A stretch of 64,000 nt of DNA from an uncultured Gammaproteobacteria bacterium (GCA_958295485.1 OY282354.1:744001-808000), one strand, 5' to 3'. Positions 57,807 to 63,957 are shown, counted from the stretch's first letter. Made by a program: numbers and translations. The notes: generated from the sequence alone by a model not told the origin.

Positions 57807-57864
57807 GGTGTGAGGGTCAAGCCCCCTGGCCCGTCAATCAAGTGTAGTGCATCGCCCTTGTCAG

Positions 57865-57881
57865 CGCTTCTTTTGGAAGCG
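57865..57881. other. Small hairpin downstream of the giant gene
   Basis: A perfect 6-bp stem (cgcttc / gaagcg) with a 5-base loop lies 59 bases after the stop codon. It lacks a following T-run, so it is not a standard intrinsic terminator. I see no better terminator between 57807 and cassette 1. Confidence 0.3.
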
Positions 57882-57961
57882 ATATTCCCATCAGCATGGC
57901 AGGCGATCTCGTCAGGTTATTACGAAAGTTATAACCAGGTATAGTGCGTGTTCCGGTGAAG

Positions 57962-57999
57962 GTGAACAGTGTTCGGTTATAACCGGAATCAGTGTTCAC
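57962..57999. repeat. 38-bp palindrome at left end of cassette 1
   Basis: Outer arms gtgaaca and tgttcac flank an inner palindrome centred on cggttataaccg. It lies about 10 bp inside the cassette's left boundary and downstream of the minus-strand gene. There is no T-run on either strand. It could be an element end, a protein-binding site or a transcript-end hairpin. Confidence 0.8.
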
Positions 58000-58123
58000 A
58001 TTCGACCGGATTTCGCATATGGCGGTGTCTGACTATGCCGCCAATTCGGGCTACCGAAAGCGGCGCGGGCGCAGTACAGGCGGTATACGCGGCTTGTAAA
58101 AAACCCTTAGTGGGAGACCGGCT

Positions 58124-58696
58124 TCAAGAGAATAAAAACTTGCCGACGCCAAGGCCGACGCCAAGAATGAAAAGCGCAGTGGCGAACAGCATGGCGCCAA
58201 GCTTGATGGTCATACTCAACTCCAATGCCTTGAGCTTGCCATCTACCGACTCGTCCAGCGCCTTGAACTTGCCCTCTACCGACTCGTCCAGCGCCTTGAA
58301 CTCGGCGCGCACTGCTTTGAACTCACCCTTTACCGACTCGTCCAGCGCCTTGATCTCGCCACGCACTGCTTTGAACTCGCCCTTTACCGACTCGTCCAGC
58401 ACATTGATCTTGCCCTGTACCGACTCGTCCAGCGCCTTGAACTTGCCCTCTATCGAATCGTCCAGCGCCTTGAACTCGGCGCGCACTGCTTTGAACTCGC
58501 CCTTTACCGACTCGTCCAGCACATTGATCTTGCCGTGTACCGACTCGTCCGACACTTTGAGGTCGGCTTTTGTCGCTACGCTTTCATTGACGGCTTTGCT
58601 GATAGTCTTCACCATTGCTTCTGCCTGTGTGTCGTCGAACCCGACCCTTTCCAGGGTTTTCGCGGCGGCGAGTGTGTCAAATGTTACTGATTCCAT
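58124..58696 (-). CDS. Coiled-coil protein with C-terminal membrane anchor, DUF1640/CCDC90-like, copy 1
   Basis: 190 residues. Residues 1-46 (MESVTFDTLAAAKTLERVGF ... DDTQAEAMVKTI ... ATKADL) match the head pattern of DUF1640/CCDC90-type proteins. Residues about 48-160 are a coiled coil built from 11-residue units (LDESVKGEFKA) mixed with 7-residue units (VRAEFKA). Residues about 164-188 form one hydrophobic segment ending GVGLGVGKFLFS, a likely tail anchor. The start is set by GAGGAAAG about 10 nt before the ATG. Compared with copies 2 and 3 it has extra hendecads and a 12-bp duplication adding GVGL in the membrane segment. Some bacterial DUF1640 genes lie in phage-like or accessory DNA; the cellular role is not established. 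Expression as a single gene is likely. Confidence 0.8.
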   Translation of the reverse strand: MESVTFDTLAAAKTLERVGFDDTQAEAMVKTISKAVNESVATKADLKVSDESVHGKINVLDESVKGEFKAVRAEFKALDDSIEGKFKALDESVQGKINVLDESVKGEFKAVRGEIKALDESVKGEFKAVRAEFKALDESVEGKFKALDESVDGKLKALELSMTIKLGAMLFATALFILGVGLGVGKFLFS

Positions 58697-59029
58697 GATG
58701 ATCTTTCCTCAAATTACTGTTGATGGTGAGAAAGCTGCCGGCGCCCATCAGGGCTCAGCCCGGCTTGCTCACTCATTTCCTATGAAATGCCGTGTCTGGC
58801 GACGCAAGCATTATTTCACCCACACTCACGACCGGCGAGACAACGGCGTATCGCACTAGGGAGTATACTACAAACCAATTGAAATTTCATAACTGCGACT
58901 TCTCAATCGGCGGCGTCCGGGTCACCCGGTACCCGGACACGTTAAGGGCGTCCCAGGGGAAGCCGGCCAACACCCTGTGACTAACGAGACCATCAACTCG
59001 GACGTATCATTGATGCCCCCTCCCTTGAA

Positions 59030-59962
59030 TTGGACTTGAGCAGCATCCTGCCCTATGCTCACTGGGCGTTGAACGAGCGGGTGTCCTTGTGGGGGTTGCT
59101 GGGCATTGGTTGGGGGAAGGCGACTTTGACGGACGAGTTCGGGCGGGTGACGACGGACACGGAGATGCAGATGGCGGCGTTGGGCAGTCGCGGGGAGTTG
59201 GCGACGTGGCGGGGCCTGGACCTGGCGTTGAAGGGCGACGCCTTTGTAGTGAACATGGCGGGGTCGGAGCAGACTCGCGGCGCGGCGGTGACGTTGCCGG
59301 AAGTGGATGCGGATGCAAGTCGTGTGCGCCTGATACTGGAAGGCCGGCGCGCCTGGCAGCCCTCGGCGCAACAACAGTTGGAGTTGAGCCTGGAGTTTGG
59401 CGGTCGCTGGGACGGGGGCGATGCGGATACGGGCTTGGGCGCGGAGTTGGGCGGAGGGTTGGCCTACCGCCATGCGGCCTGGGGTCTGGGGATTGAGACG
59501 CGGGGCCGGTACCTGCTGGGGCATACGGAGCGGGCGTTCGAGGAATGGGGCGCGAGCGTGTCGGTGGCATTGGATCCGGGCGTGGAGGGGATTGGCCCGT
59601 CGTTGACCTTGGCGCCGATTTGGGGCGAGGCCTCGAGCGGGGTGGAGAACCTGTGGCAGGAAGAGCGGTTGTTGGGCGCCAGCCTGGGCAGTCAACCGTC
59701 CCCGGATGAGCGCGGCGGCCTGCGCCCAAGCCGGTTACAGATGAAATTGGGTTACGGCTTTGAGACCCGCGCGCGACGGTTGCTGAAGCTGTACAGCACT
59801 ATGGAGGAGGACGGTCCGGGGAGCAGGAACTGGCGTCTGGGCGGCGAGGTAACGGGCGGGTGGTTCAACTGGAGCCTGGAACTGGACCGGCGGGAGAATT
59901 GGAGCGGGTCACCTGAGCATGGCATCTTGCTGCAGTTCGGCAACGGGAGAAGTGAAAGGTAA
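59030..59962 (+). pseudogene. Headless duplicate of the autotransporter barrel
   Basis: From about 59027 the sequence matches 56875-57806 of the giant gene, including the stop codon. The frame is intact for 311 residues, with 12 amino-acid differences counted by eye (for example SVLPYGHWQ versus SILPYAHWA). It lacks the first barrel strands, linker, passenger and signal peptide, and begins abruptly at the right end of cassette 1. The in-frame sequence upstream reaches a TAA within about 15 codons and has no ATG, so a functional product is unlikely. It could serve as a recombination donor for the end of the giant gene. Confidence 0.85.
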
Positions 59963-59963
59963 A

Positions 59964-60107
59964 AAGTGTGAAGGGGCAGGTCAGAAGGCAGGCAGGTGGT
60001 TCACTTGGAGTCTGGAGCTGGACCGCCAGGAGAATTGGAGTGGGTCGCCTGAGCACGGCATCTTGCTGAAGCTCGGCAAAAGCGTGAAGTGTGAAGGGGG
60101 CAGGTCA
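59964..60107. repeat. Direct repeat aagtgtgaagggg(g)caggtca bracketing a third barrel tail
   Basis: The 20-21 nt sequence occurs at 59964-59983 and 60087-60107. Between the two copies lies the third barrel-tail fragment. The right copy abuts the IS3-like remnant and on the minus strand begins TGACCTGCCCCC, which is plausible as an IS3-family end. It may be the trace of an insertion or of a barrel-tail duplication. Confidence 0.6.
59992..60090 (+). pseudogene. Third fragment: last ~30 codons of the barrel
   Basis: Encodes WFTWSLELDRQENWSGSPEH followed by GILLKLGK, clearly the final strands of the barrel (WFNWSLELDRRENWSGSPEH GILLQFGN in the giant gene). It is more diverged than the 59030-59962 copy and has lost the original stop codon. 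It is too short to function. Confidence 0.8.
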
Positions 60108-60285
60108 TACCTTGCCAGGCAACTTTCCGCATTACCAGCGCCTCGAATTCTTCGGGGGCTCAGGTACCCCAAGTACGAATGTAGCTGCTAACTGTTGTAA
60201 ACATTTCCATGTAACCAATCACGTCCTGTTCGGCCCTGTCACAGGTGTGGTACAGCCGGTGATGCGAGGCATTATGCGCTGAGCT
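60100..60285 (-). pseudogene. Degenerate IS3-family transposase (OrfB) C-terminus
   Basis: Reading the minus strand and correcting two frameshifts gives RAEQDVIGYMEMF, then YNS-stop-QLHSYLGYLSP, then EEFEALVMRKVAWQG. This is the end of the IS3-family DDE integrase domain (usual pattern: YIExFYNxxRxHSxLGYxSPxEFE). A base is missing after MEMF, an in-frame TAG follows YNS, and one extra C lies after LSP. The catalytic DDE region is absent. The fragment is cut off on its N-terminal side near the left end of cassette 2. Confidence 0.65.
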
Positions 60286-60323
60286 GGAACAAGCCATTGA
60301 ACAGCGTATTCCTCCGGTGAAGA

Positions 60324-60359
60324 TGAACACTGTTCGGTTATAACCGGGATCAGTGTTCA
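60324..60359. repeat. Palindrome at left end of cassette 2
   Basis: Arms tgaacactg and cagtgttca flank ttcggttataaccggga. The outer arms pair better here than in copy 1 (full cactg/cagtg complement), while the inner part is slightly degraded. Confidence 0.8.
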
Positions 60360-60484
60360 CATTCGACCGGATTTCGCATGTGGCGGTGTCTGACTATGCC
60401 GCCAATTCGGGCTACCGAAAGCGGCGCGGGCGCAGTACAGGCGGTATACGCGGCTTGTAAAAAACCCTTAGTGGAAGACCGGCT

Positions 60485-60925
60485 TCAAGAGAATAAAAAC
60501 TTGCCGACGCCAAGAATGAAAAGCGCAGTGGCGAACTGCATGGCGCCAAGCTTGATGGTCATACTCAACTCCAGCGCCTTGAGCTTGCCATCTACCGACT
60601 CGTCCAGCGCCTTGAGCTTGCCATCTACCGACTCGTCCAGCGCCTTGAACTCGGCACGCACTGCTTTGAACTCTCCCTTTACCGACTCGTCCAGCACCTT
60701 GATCTTGCCCTTTACCGACTCGTCCAACACTTTGAGGTCACCACGCACTGCTTTGAACTCTCCCTTTACCGACTCGTCCAATATTTTGAGGTCGGCTTTT
60801 GTCGCTACGCTTTCATTGACGGCTTTGCTGATAGTCTTCACCATTGCTTCTGCCTGTGTGTCGTCGAACCCGACTCTTTCCAGGGTTTTCGCGGCGGCGA
60901 GTGTGTCAAATGTTACTGATTCCAT
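60485..60925 (-). CDS. Coiled-coil protein with C-terminal membrane anchor, DUF1640/CCDC90-like, copy 2
   Basis: 146 residues when started at the ATG at 60925. AAGGAG lies 8 nt before that ATG. A GTG three codons earlier is also open but overlaps the ribosome-binding site, so I rejected it. The head and the membrane tail are nearly identical to copies 1 and 3. The coiled coil is the shortest of the three, with fewer LDESVxGxxKx units. The membrane segment is LGAMQFATALFILGVGKF. Length differences are whole 11- or 7-residue units, so repeat number changes without breaking the frame. Confidence 0.8.
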   Translation of the reverse strand: MESVTFDTLAAAKTLERVGFDDTQAEAMVKTISKAVNESVATKADLKILDESVKGEFKAVRGDLKVLDESVKGKIKVLDESVKGEFKAVRAEFKALDESVDGKLKALDESVDGKLKALELSMTIKLGAMQFATALFILGVGKFLFS

Positions 60926-61299
60926 GATACTCACTCCTTAAATTGCTGTTGATGGTGAAAAAGCTGCCGGCGCCCATCAGGGCTCAGCCCGGCTTGCTCA
61001 CTCATTTCCTATGAAATGCCGTATCCGGCGACGCAAGCATTATTTCACCCACACTCACGACCGGCGAGACAACGGCGTATCTCACCAAGGAGTATACTAC
61101 AAACCAATTGAAATTTCATAACTGCGGACTTCTCAATCGGTGGCGCCCAGGTCACCCAGTACCCGGACACGTTAAGGGCGTCCCAGGGGAAGCCGGCCAA
61201 CACCCTGTGACTAACGAGACCATCAACTCGGACGCATCATCAATGCCCCTCCCTGAAACAGACAATTGTTGAAGCAGCATAACAAGGTTATTTAATCCG

Positions 61300-61425
61300 A
61301 TGATTGAAAGAGATTGGGAACAATGGGAGACAGAAGTCGAGGAAGATGCGGCGTCCGGCAAGCTGGACTTCCTCATGGACGAGGCAGTTGCCGAGAAAGC
61401 CCAAGAGCGACTTCAAGAACTGTAA
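61300..61425 (+). CDS. Small acidic protein, antitoxin-like (possible partner of a RelE/ParE-type toxin)
   Basis: 41 residues: MIERDWEQWETEVEEDAASG, then KLDFLMDEAVAEKAQERLQE and a final L. The pattern 'DWExWExEVExDxxSGKLDFLxxEAxxEKxxxxLxEL' resembles short antitoxin-type proteins that I recall upstream of RelE/ParE-like toxins. That is recollection of a family, not a database result. The stop TAA is followed directly by the ATG of a toxin-like frame, as in a coupled toxin-antitoxin pair. The Shine-Dalgarno match (AAGG, about 13 nt upstream) is weak. An in-frame TGA lies ten codons before the ATG, so an N-terminal truncation cannot be excluded. Confidence 0.5.
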   Translation: MIERDWEQWETEVEEDAASGKLDFLMDEAVAEKAQERLQEL

Positions 61426-61488
61426 ATGCCTGGGGCAACAAGTCGATTTTGGGCGTGCTTCGATAATCTTTCAACTGATTCCGGCTGA
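61426..61488 (+). pseudogene. Toxin-like gene start, cut off by cassette 3
   Basis: The ATG follows the preceding TAA with no gap. The frame reads MPGATSRFWACFDNLSTDSG and stops at TGA 61486-61488. The 'RFWxCFDNLS' start resembles the N-terminus of RelE/ParE-type toxins (often xxFWxxYxxLP). The stop lies in cassette 3, whose left end is at about 61481, so the cassette appears to have truncated the gene. I see no continuation of it to the right of cassette 3. Confidence 0.4.
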
Positions 61489-61490
61489 AC

Positions 61491-61528
61491 GTGAACACTT
61501 TTCGGTTATAGCCGGAATCAGTGTTCAC
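61491..61528. repeat. Palindrome at left end of cassette 3
   Basis: Arms gtgaacac and gtgttcac are fully complementary here; the inner part has one change (ttataGccgg) relative to copy 1. Confidence 0.8.
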
Positions 61529-61652
61529 ATTCGACCGGATTTCGCATGTGGCGGTGTCTGACTATGCCGCCAATTCGGGCTACTGAAAGCGGCGCGGGCG
61601 CAGTACAGGCGTTATACGCGGCTTGTAAAAAGCCCTTAGTGGAAGACCGGCT

Positions 61653-62192
61653 TCAAGAGAATAAAAACTTGCCGACGCCAAGAATGAAAAGCGCAGTGGC
61701 GAACTGCATGGCGCCAAGCTTGATGGTCATACTCAACTCCAACGCCTTGAGCTTGCCATCTACCGACTCGTCCAGCGCCTTGAACTCGGCGCGCACTGCT
61801 TTGAACTCGCCCTTTACCGACTCGTCCAGCACATTGATCTTGCCCTGTACCGACTCGTCCAGCACATTGATCTTGCCCTGTACCGACTCGTCCAGCACCT
61901 TGAGCTTGCCCTCTATCGACTCGTCCAGCGCCTTGAACTCGGCGCGCACTGCTTTGAACTCGCCCTTTACCGACTCGTCCAGCACCTTGATCTTGCCCTG
62001 TACCGACTCGTCCAGCACCTTGATCTCGCCGTGTACCGACTCGTCCAACACTTTGAGGTCGGCTTTTGTCGCTACGCTTTCATTGACGGCTTTGCTGATA
62101 GTCTTCACCATTGCTTCTGCCTGTGTGTCGTCGAACCCGACCCTTTCCAGGGTTTTCGCGGCGGCGAGTGTGTCAAATGTTACTGATTCCAT
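61653..62192 (-). CDS. Coiled-coil protein with C-terminal membrane anchor, DUF1640/CCDC90-like, copy 3
   Basis: 179 residues from the ATG at 62192, preceded by AAGGAG 8 nt upstream as in copy 2. The head is identical in sense to the other copies (MESVTFDTLAAAKTLERVGF). The coiled coil includes two successive VLDESVQGKIN units next to units of the EFKAVRAEFKA form, and the tail is LGAMQFATALFILGVGKF. It is intermediate in length between copies 1 and 2. Its 5' region (ribosome site and leader) matches copy 2 more closely than copy 1, suggesting copies 2 and 3 are the more recent pair. Confidence 0.8.
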   Translation of the reverse strand: MESVTFDTLAAAKTLERVGFDDTQAEAMVKTISKAVNESVATKADLKVLDESVHGEIKVLDESVQGKIKVLDESVKGEFKAVRAEFKALDESIEGKLKVLDESVQGKINVLDESVQGKINVLDESVKGEFKAVRAEFKALDESVDGKLKALELSMTIKLGAMQFATALFILGVGKFLFS

Positions 62193-62538
62193 GATACTCA
62201 CTCCTTAAATTGCTGTTGATGGTGAGAAAGCTGCCGGCGCCCATCAGGGCTCAGCCCGGCTTGCTCACTCATTTCCTATGAAATGCCGTGTCCGGCGACG
62301 CAAGCATTATTTCACCCACACTCACGACCGGCGAGACAACGGCGTATCGCACCAGGGAGTATACTACAAACCAATTGAAATTTCATAACTACGGACTTCT
62401 CAATCGGCGGCGCCCAGGTCACCCGGTACCCGGACACGTTAAGGGCGTCCCAGGGGAAGCCGGCCAACACCCTGTGGCTAACGAGACCATCAACTCGGAC
62501 GTATCATTGATGCCCCCTCCCTTGAACCGGTCCCGTCG

Positions 62539-63309
62539 CTAACGCGCTTGCATTCGGATGCCGCCGTCGATACGGATGCATTCCCCGTTGATGTAGTCGT
62601 TTTCGATAATGAACATTGCGAGGCGGGCGACTTCATCGGGGTTGCCTAATCTTTTGGGGTAGAGAACGGAGGCTTCCAGTGCCCGGATGACTTTTTCTTC
62701 TAATATGTTGAAAATGGGGGTGGCAATCAAACCGGGGACGATGGTATTTACCCTTATTCCCAGGGAGGCCAGGTCCCTGGCCACGGGCACGGTCATGCCG
62801 ACTATCCCGCCTTTGCTGGCGCTGTATGCCGCCTGGCCGATTTGTCCTTCGTATGCGGCGACGGAGGCCGTGTTTATGATCGCGCCCCTGCCGCCGTATT
62901 CATCGAAGGGTTCGTTTTTCGCCATTTGTTCCGCGGCTAAACGCAGCACGTTGAACGTGCCGGCCAGGTTGACCTGGATGACCTTGTTGTATAAGTCCAG
63001 CGCGTGGGGGCCGTCCCTGCCTAAAGTCTTGGCGGCGGCCGCGATGCCGGCGAAGTTGCAGCAGATGTGGATGGCATCGAATTTTGCCATGGTGGCGCTA
63101 ATGGCGTTCGCCACTGATTCTTCATCGGGAACGTCGACGCGTTGAAATATCACCCGGTCGCCCGACTGCTCGGCCAGTTTGGCGCCCAGCTCTTCATTCA
63201 AGTCGAAGATCGCGACATTAGCGCCGGCGTCTGTCAGGCGTTTGACTGTCGCCTCGCCCAACCCGGAAGCGCCGCCGGTGACTATTGCTGTTTTACCTGA
63301 AATATCCAT
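62539..63309 (-). CDS. HSD10-type short-chain dehydrogenase (3-hydroxyacyl-CoA dehydrogenase-like)
   Basis: 256 residues from the ATG at 63309, which has GGAGG 6 nt upstream. The frame is open for 30 more codons, but that extension lacks SDR character and runs into the vapC remnant. Classical SDR features: TGGASGLG at 11-18 (NAD(P) binding), NFAG at 85-88 in place of NNAG, Asn114, Ser149, Tyr162 and Lys166 (YSASK), and PG at 192-193. The tail IDGGIRMQAR is typical of the HSD17B10 / 3-hydroxyacyl-CoA dehydrogenase type-2 group. Those enzymes oxidise 3-hydroxyacyl-CoA or 2-methyl-3-hydroxybutyryl-CoA with NAD+ in fatty-acid or branched-chain amino-acid breakdown. It is cytoplasmic and looks intact. 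It starts 34 bp downstream of the vapC remnant on the same strand and may share the vapB transcript. Confidence 0.9.
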   Translation of the reverse strand: MDISGKTAIVTGGASGLGEATVKRLTDAGANVAIFDLNEELGAKLAEQSGDRVIFQRVDVPDEESVANAISATMAKFDAIHICCNFAGIAAAAKTLGRDGPHALDLYNKVIQVNLAGTFNVLRLAAEQMAKNEPFDEYGGRGAIINTASVAAYEGQIGQAAYSASKGGIVGMTVPVARDLASLGIRVNTIVPGLIATPIFNILEEKVIRALEASVLYPKRLGNPDEVARLAMFIIENDYINGECIRIDGGIRMQAR

Positions 63310-63343
63310 ACCTGACCTCCAAAGGAAATTTTGCCGCCGAAAT

Positions 63344-63487
63344 TCAAAAATCGTCCGGCAGGTTGATTGACCGCAGACCGGGATAGGCCGAGAAGCCACG
63401 GTCCAAGGTCACCCATTCACAACCGTGTTCAATCGCCAAGGCTGCGTGATGGGCGTCAGGAGTCCAGCTGCTCCTCAAGCGCCGCAT
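63344..63487 (-). pseudogene. VapC toxin remnant (C-terminal part of a PIN domain)
   Basis: A 47-codon frame overlapping the end of the vapB-like gene. It reads WTPDAHHAALAIEHGCEW followed by VTLDRGFSAYPGLR and ends LPDDF. This is the C-terminal third of VapC-type PIN domains (pattern: DAHxAALAIExGCExVTxDxxFxxxPGLR). About two thirds of the toxin, including the first acidic residues of the active site, is missing. An ATG at 63485-63487 opens the frame, but it lies inside the repeated DNA, so this is the fusion point of a deletion and not a natural start. Confidence 0.75.
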
Positions 63488-63848
63488 TGTCCGTCAGGTT
63501 CACCCCGGGCTGAACGCCTTGACCTCGGAATACGGGAATCGGCGGTGTATCGACAACCGCTGCATTGTCCGTCAGGTTCACCCCGGGCTGAACACCTTGA
63601 CCCCGGAATACGGGAATCGGCGGCGCATCGACAACCGCCCCATTGTCCGTCAGGTTCACCCCGGGCTGAACGCCTTGACCCTGGAATACGGGAATCGACG
63701 GCGCATCGACAACCGCCGTATCATCCGGGGTCGCCAGAAATACGCGAAGGGCCTGCTCAACCGTTGTTTTCAGCGTCTTGCGCTCACTAACCGCATACGC
63801 CTTGGCCCTTTTCAGTAATTCGTCGTTGATGTCTATCGTCGTGCGCAT
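63456..63848 (-). CDS. vapB: VapB-like antitoxin with triplicated C-terminal tail
   Basis: 130 residues. Residues 1-43 (MRTTIDINDELLKRAKAYAV then TLKTTVEQALRVFLA) are the DNA-binding part usual in VapB antitoxins that pair with PIN toxins. The rest is three 26-residue repeats (45-70, 71-96, 97-122), each AVVDAPPIPVFRGQG then VQPGVNLTDN. In ordinary VapB proteins this 'LPVFxGxGLxPGVDLxD' tail occurs once and wraps the toxin; typical length is about 85 residues. The neighbouring vapC is truncated, so this antitoxin has no intact local partner. The upstream region is AT-rich; no strong ribosome-binding site precedes the ATG. The DNA-binding end would still allow regulation. Confidence 0.78.
   Translation of the reverse strand: MRTTIDINDELLKRAKAYAVSERKTLKTTVEQALRVFLATPDDTAVVDAPSIPVFQGQGVQPGVNLTDNGAVVDAPPIPVFRGQGVQPGVNLTDNAAVVDTPPIPVFRGQGVQPGVNLTDNAALEEQLDS
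63486..63719 (-). repeat. 78-bp x 3 tandem repeat in the vapB-like gene
   Basis: The sequence attgtccgtcaggttcacc recurs at 63486, 63564 and 63642, exactly 78 bp apart. Units differ at a few bases (e.g. codons for FQGQG versus FRGQG), so the expansion is not the most recent event here. Confidence 0.93.
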
Positions 63849-63957
63849 AATAAAAGCATATCAAGTATTATGGTTTTATGTAATATGAGATAGGCGGGTC
63901 AGGGGCAGGTTGCTTGATTCCGTCCCTCGGTTCGGTAGTTTTTAATCAATAGTCATT

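Larger units (their letters stand above)
57951..59027. repeat. Repeat cassette copy 1 (coiled-coil gene plus flanks)
   Basis: First of three ~1-kb cassettes (also about 60313-61254 and 61481-62526). Layout from left to right: a 38-bp imperfect palindrome, ~125 bp of non-coding sequence, the minus-strand coiled-coil gene, then ~330 bp of upstream sequence ending in ccccctcccttgaa. The non-coding 330 bp holds a conserved small hairpin (catttc-ctat-gaaatg, 58774-58789) and a TATACT on the minus strand at 58862-58867 that could be a -10 box; I found no convincing -35. Flanking sequence differs for all three copies on both sides, so each behaves as a discrete inserted unit. No terminal inverted repeats or target duplications are visible. 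Confidence 0.85.
60313..61254. repeat. Repeat cassette copy 2
   Basis: Same layout as copy 1 but shorter (about 0.94 kb), because the coiled-coil gene has fewer repeats. The palindrome is at about 60324-60359 and the small catttc-ctat-gaaatg hairpin at 61003-61018. The left flank is the IS3-like remnant and the right flank is the antitoxin-like gene region. The ~370 bp from 60926 to 61299 holds only the cassette's non-coding right part and about 45 bp of unassigned sequence. Confidence 0.85.
61481..62526. repeat. Repeat cassette copy 3
   Basis: About 1.05 kb. It begins ccggctgaac, has its palindrome at 61491-61528 and its small hairpin at 62270-62285, and ends cccttgaa at about 62526, 13 bp from the stop of the dehydrogenase gene. 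Left flank is the toxin-like frame; right flank is the SDR gene. The non-coding right part (62193-62526) holds nothing else I can support. Confidence 0.85.

Noticed and set aside
57969-58859. Plus-strand Ser/Thr/Leu-rich frames opposite the three coiled-coil genes (also at 60378-60941 and 61546-62208)
   Set aside because: They mirror the coiled-coil repeats. The minus-strand frames have ribosome-binding sites, a recognisable head and a membrane segment.
58915-58938. Hairpin gtccgggt / acccggac in cassette 1 as an element end or terminator
   Set aside because: Copies 2 and 3 have lost the left arm, so pairing is not conserved.
58792-58980. Plus-strand 62-codon frame in the cassette's non-coding part, partly kept in copy 3 (62288-62542)
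   Set aside because: In copy 2 the GTG start is GTA and the frame is not kept, so it is not a conserved gene.
58980-59005. TNETINSD-like reading near the cassette's right end as a Calx-beta relic
   Set aside because: The match is only a few codons and lies in a frame that is otherwise not repeat-like; chance is sufficient.
60926-60934. GTG start three codons upstream for coiled-coil copies 2 and 3
   Set aside because: It overlaps the AAGGAG ribosome site; copy 1 lacks it and starts at MESV.
63310-63399. Upstream start for the SDR, 30 codons longer
   Set aside because: The extension has no SDR features and overlaps the vapC remnant. The ATG at 63309 has a near-perfect GGAGG site and begins at the usual SDR N-terminus.
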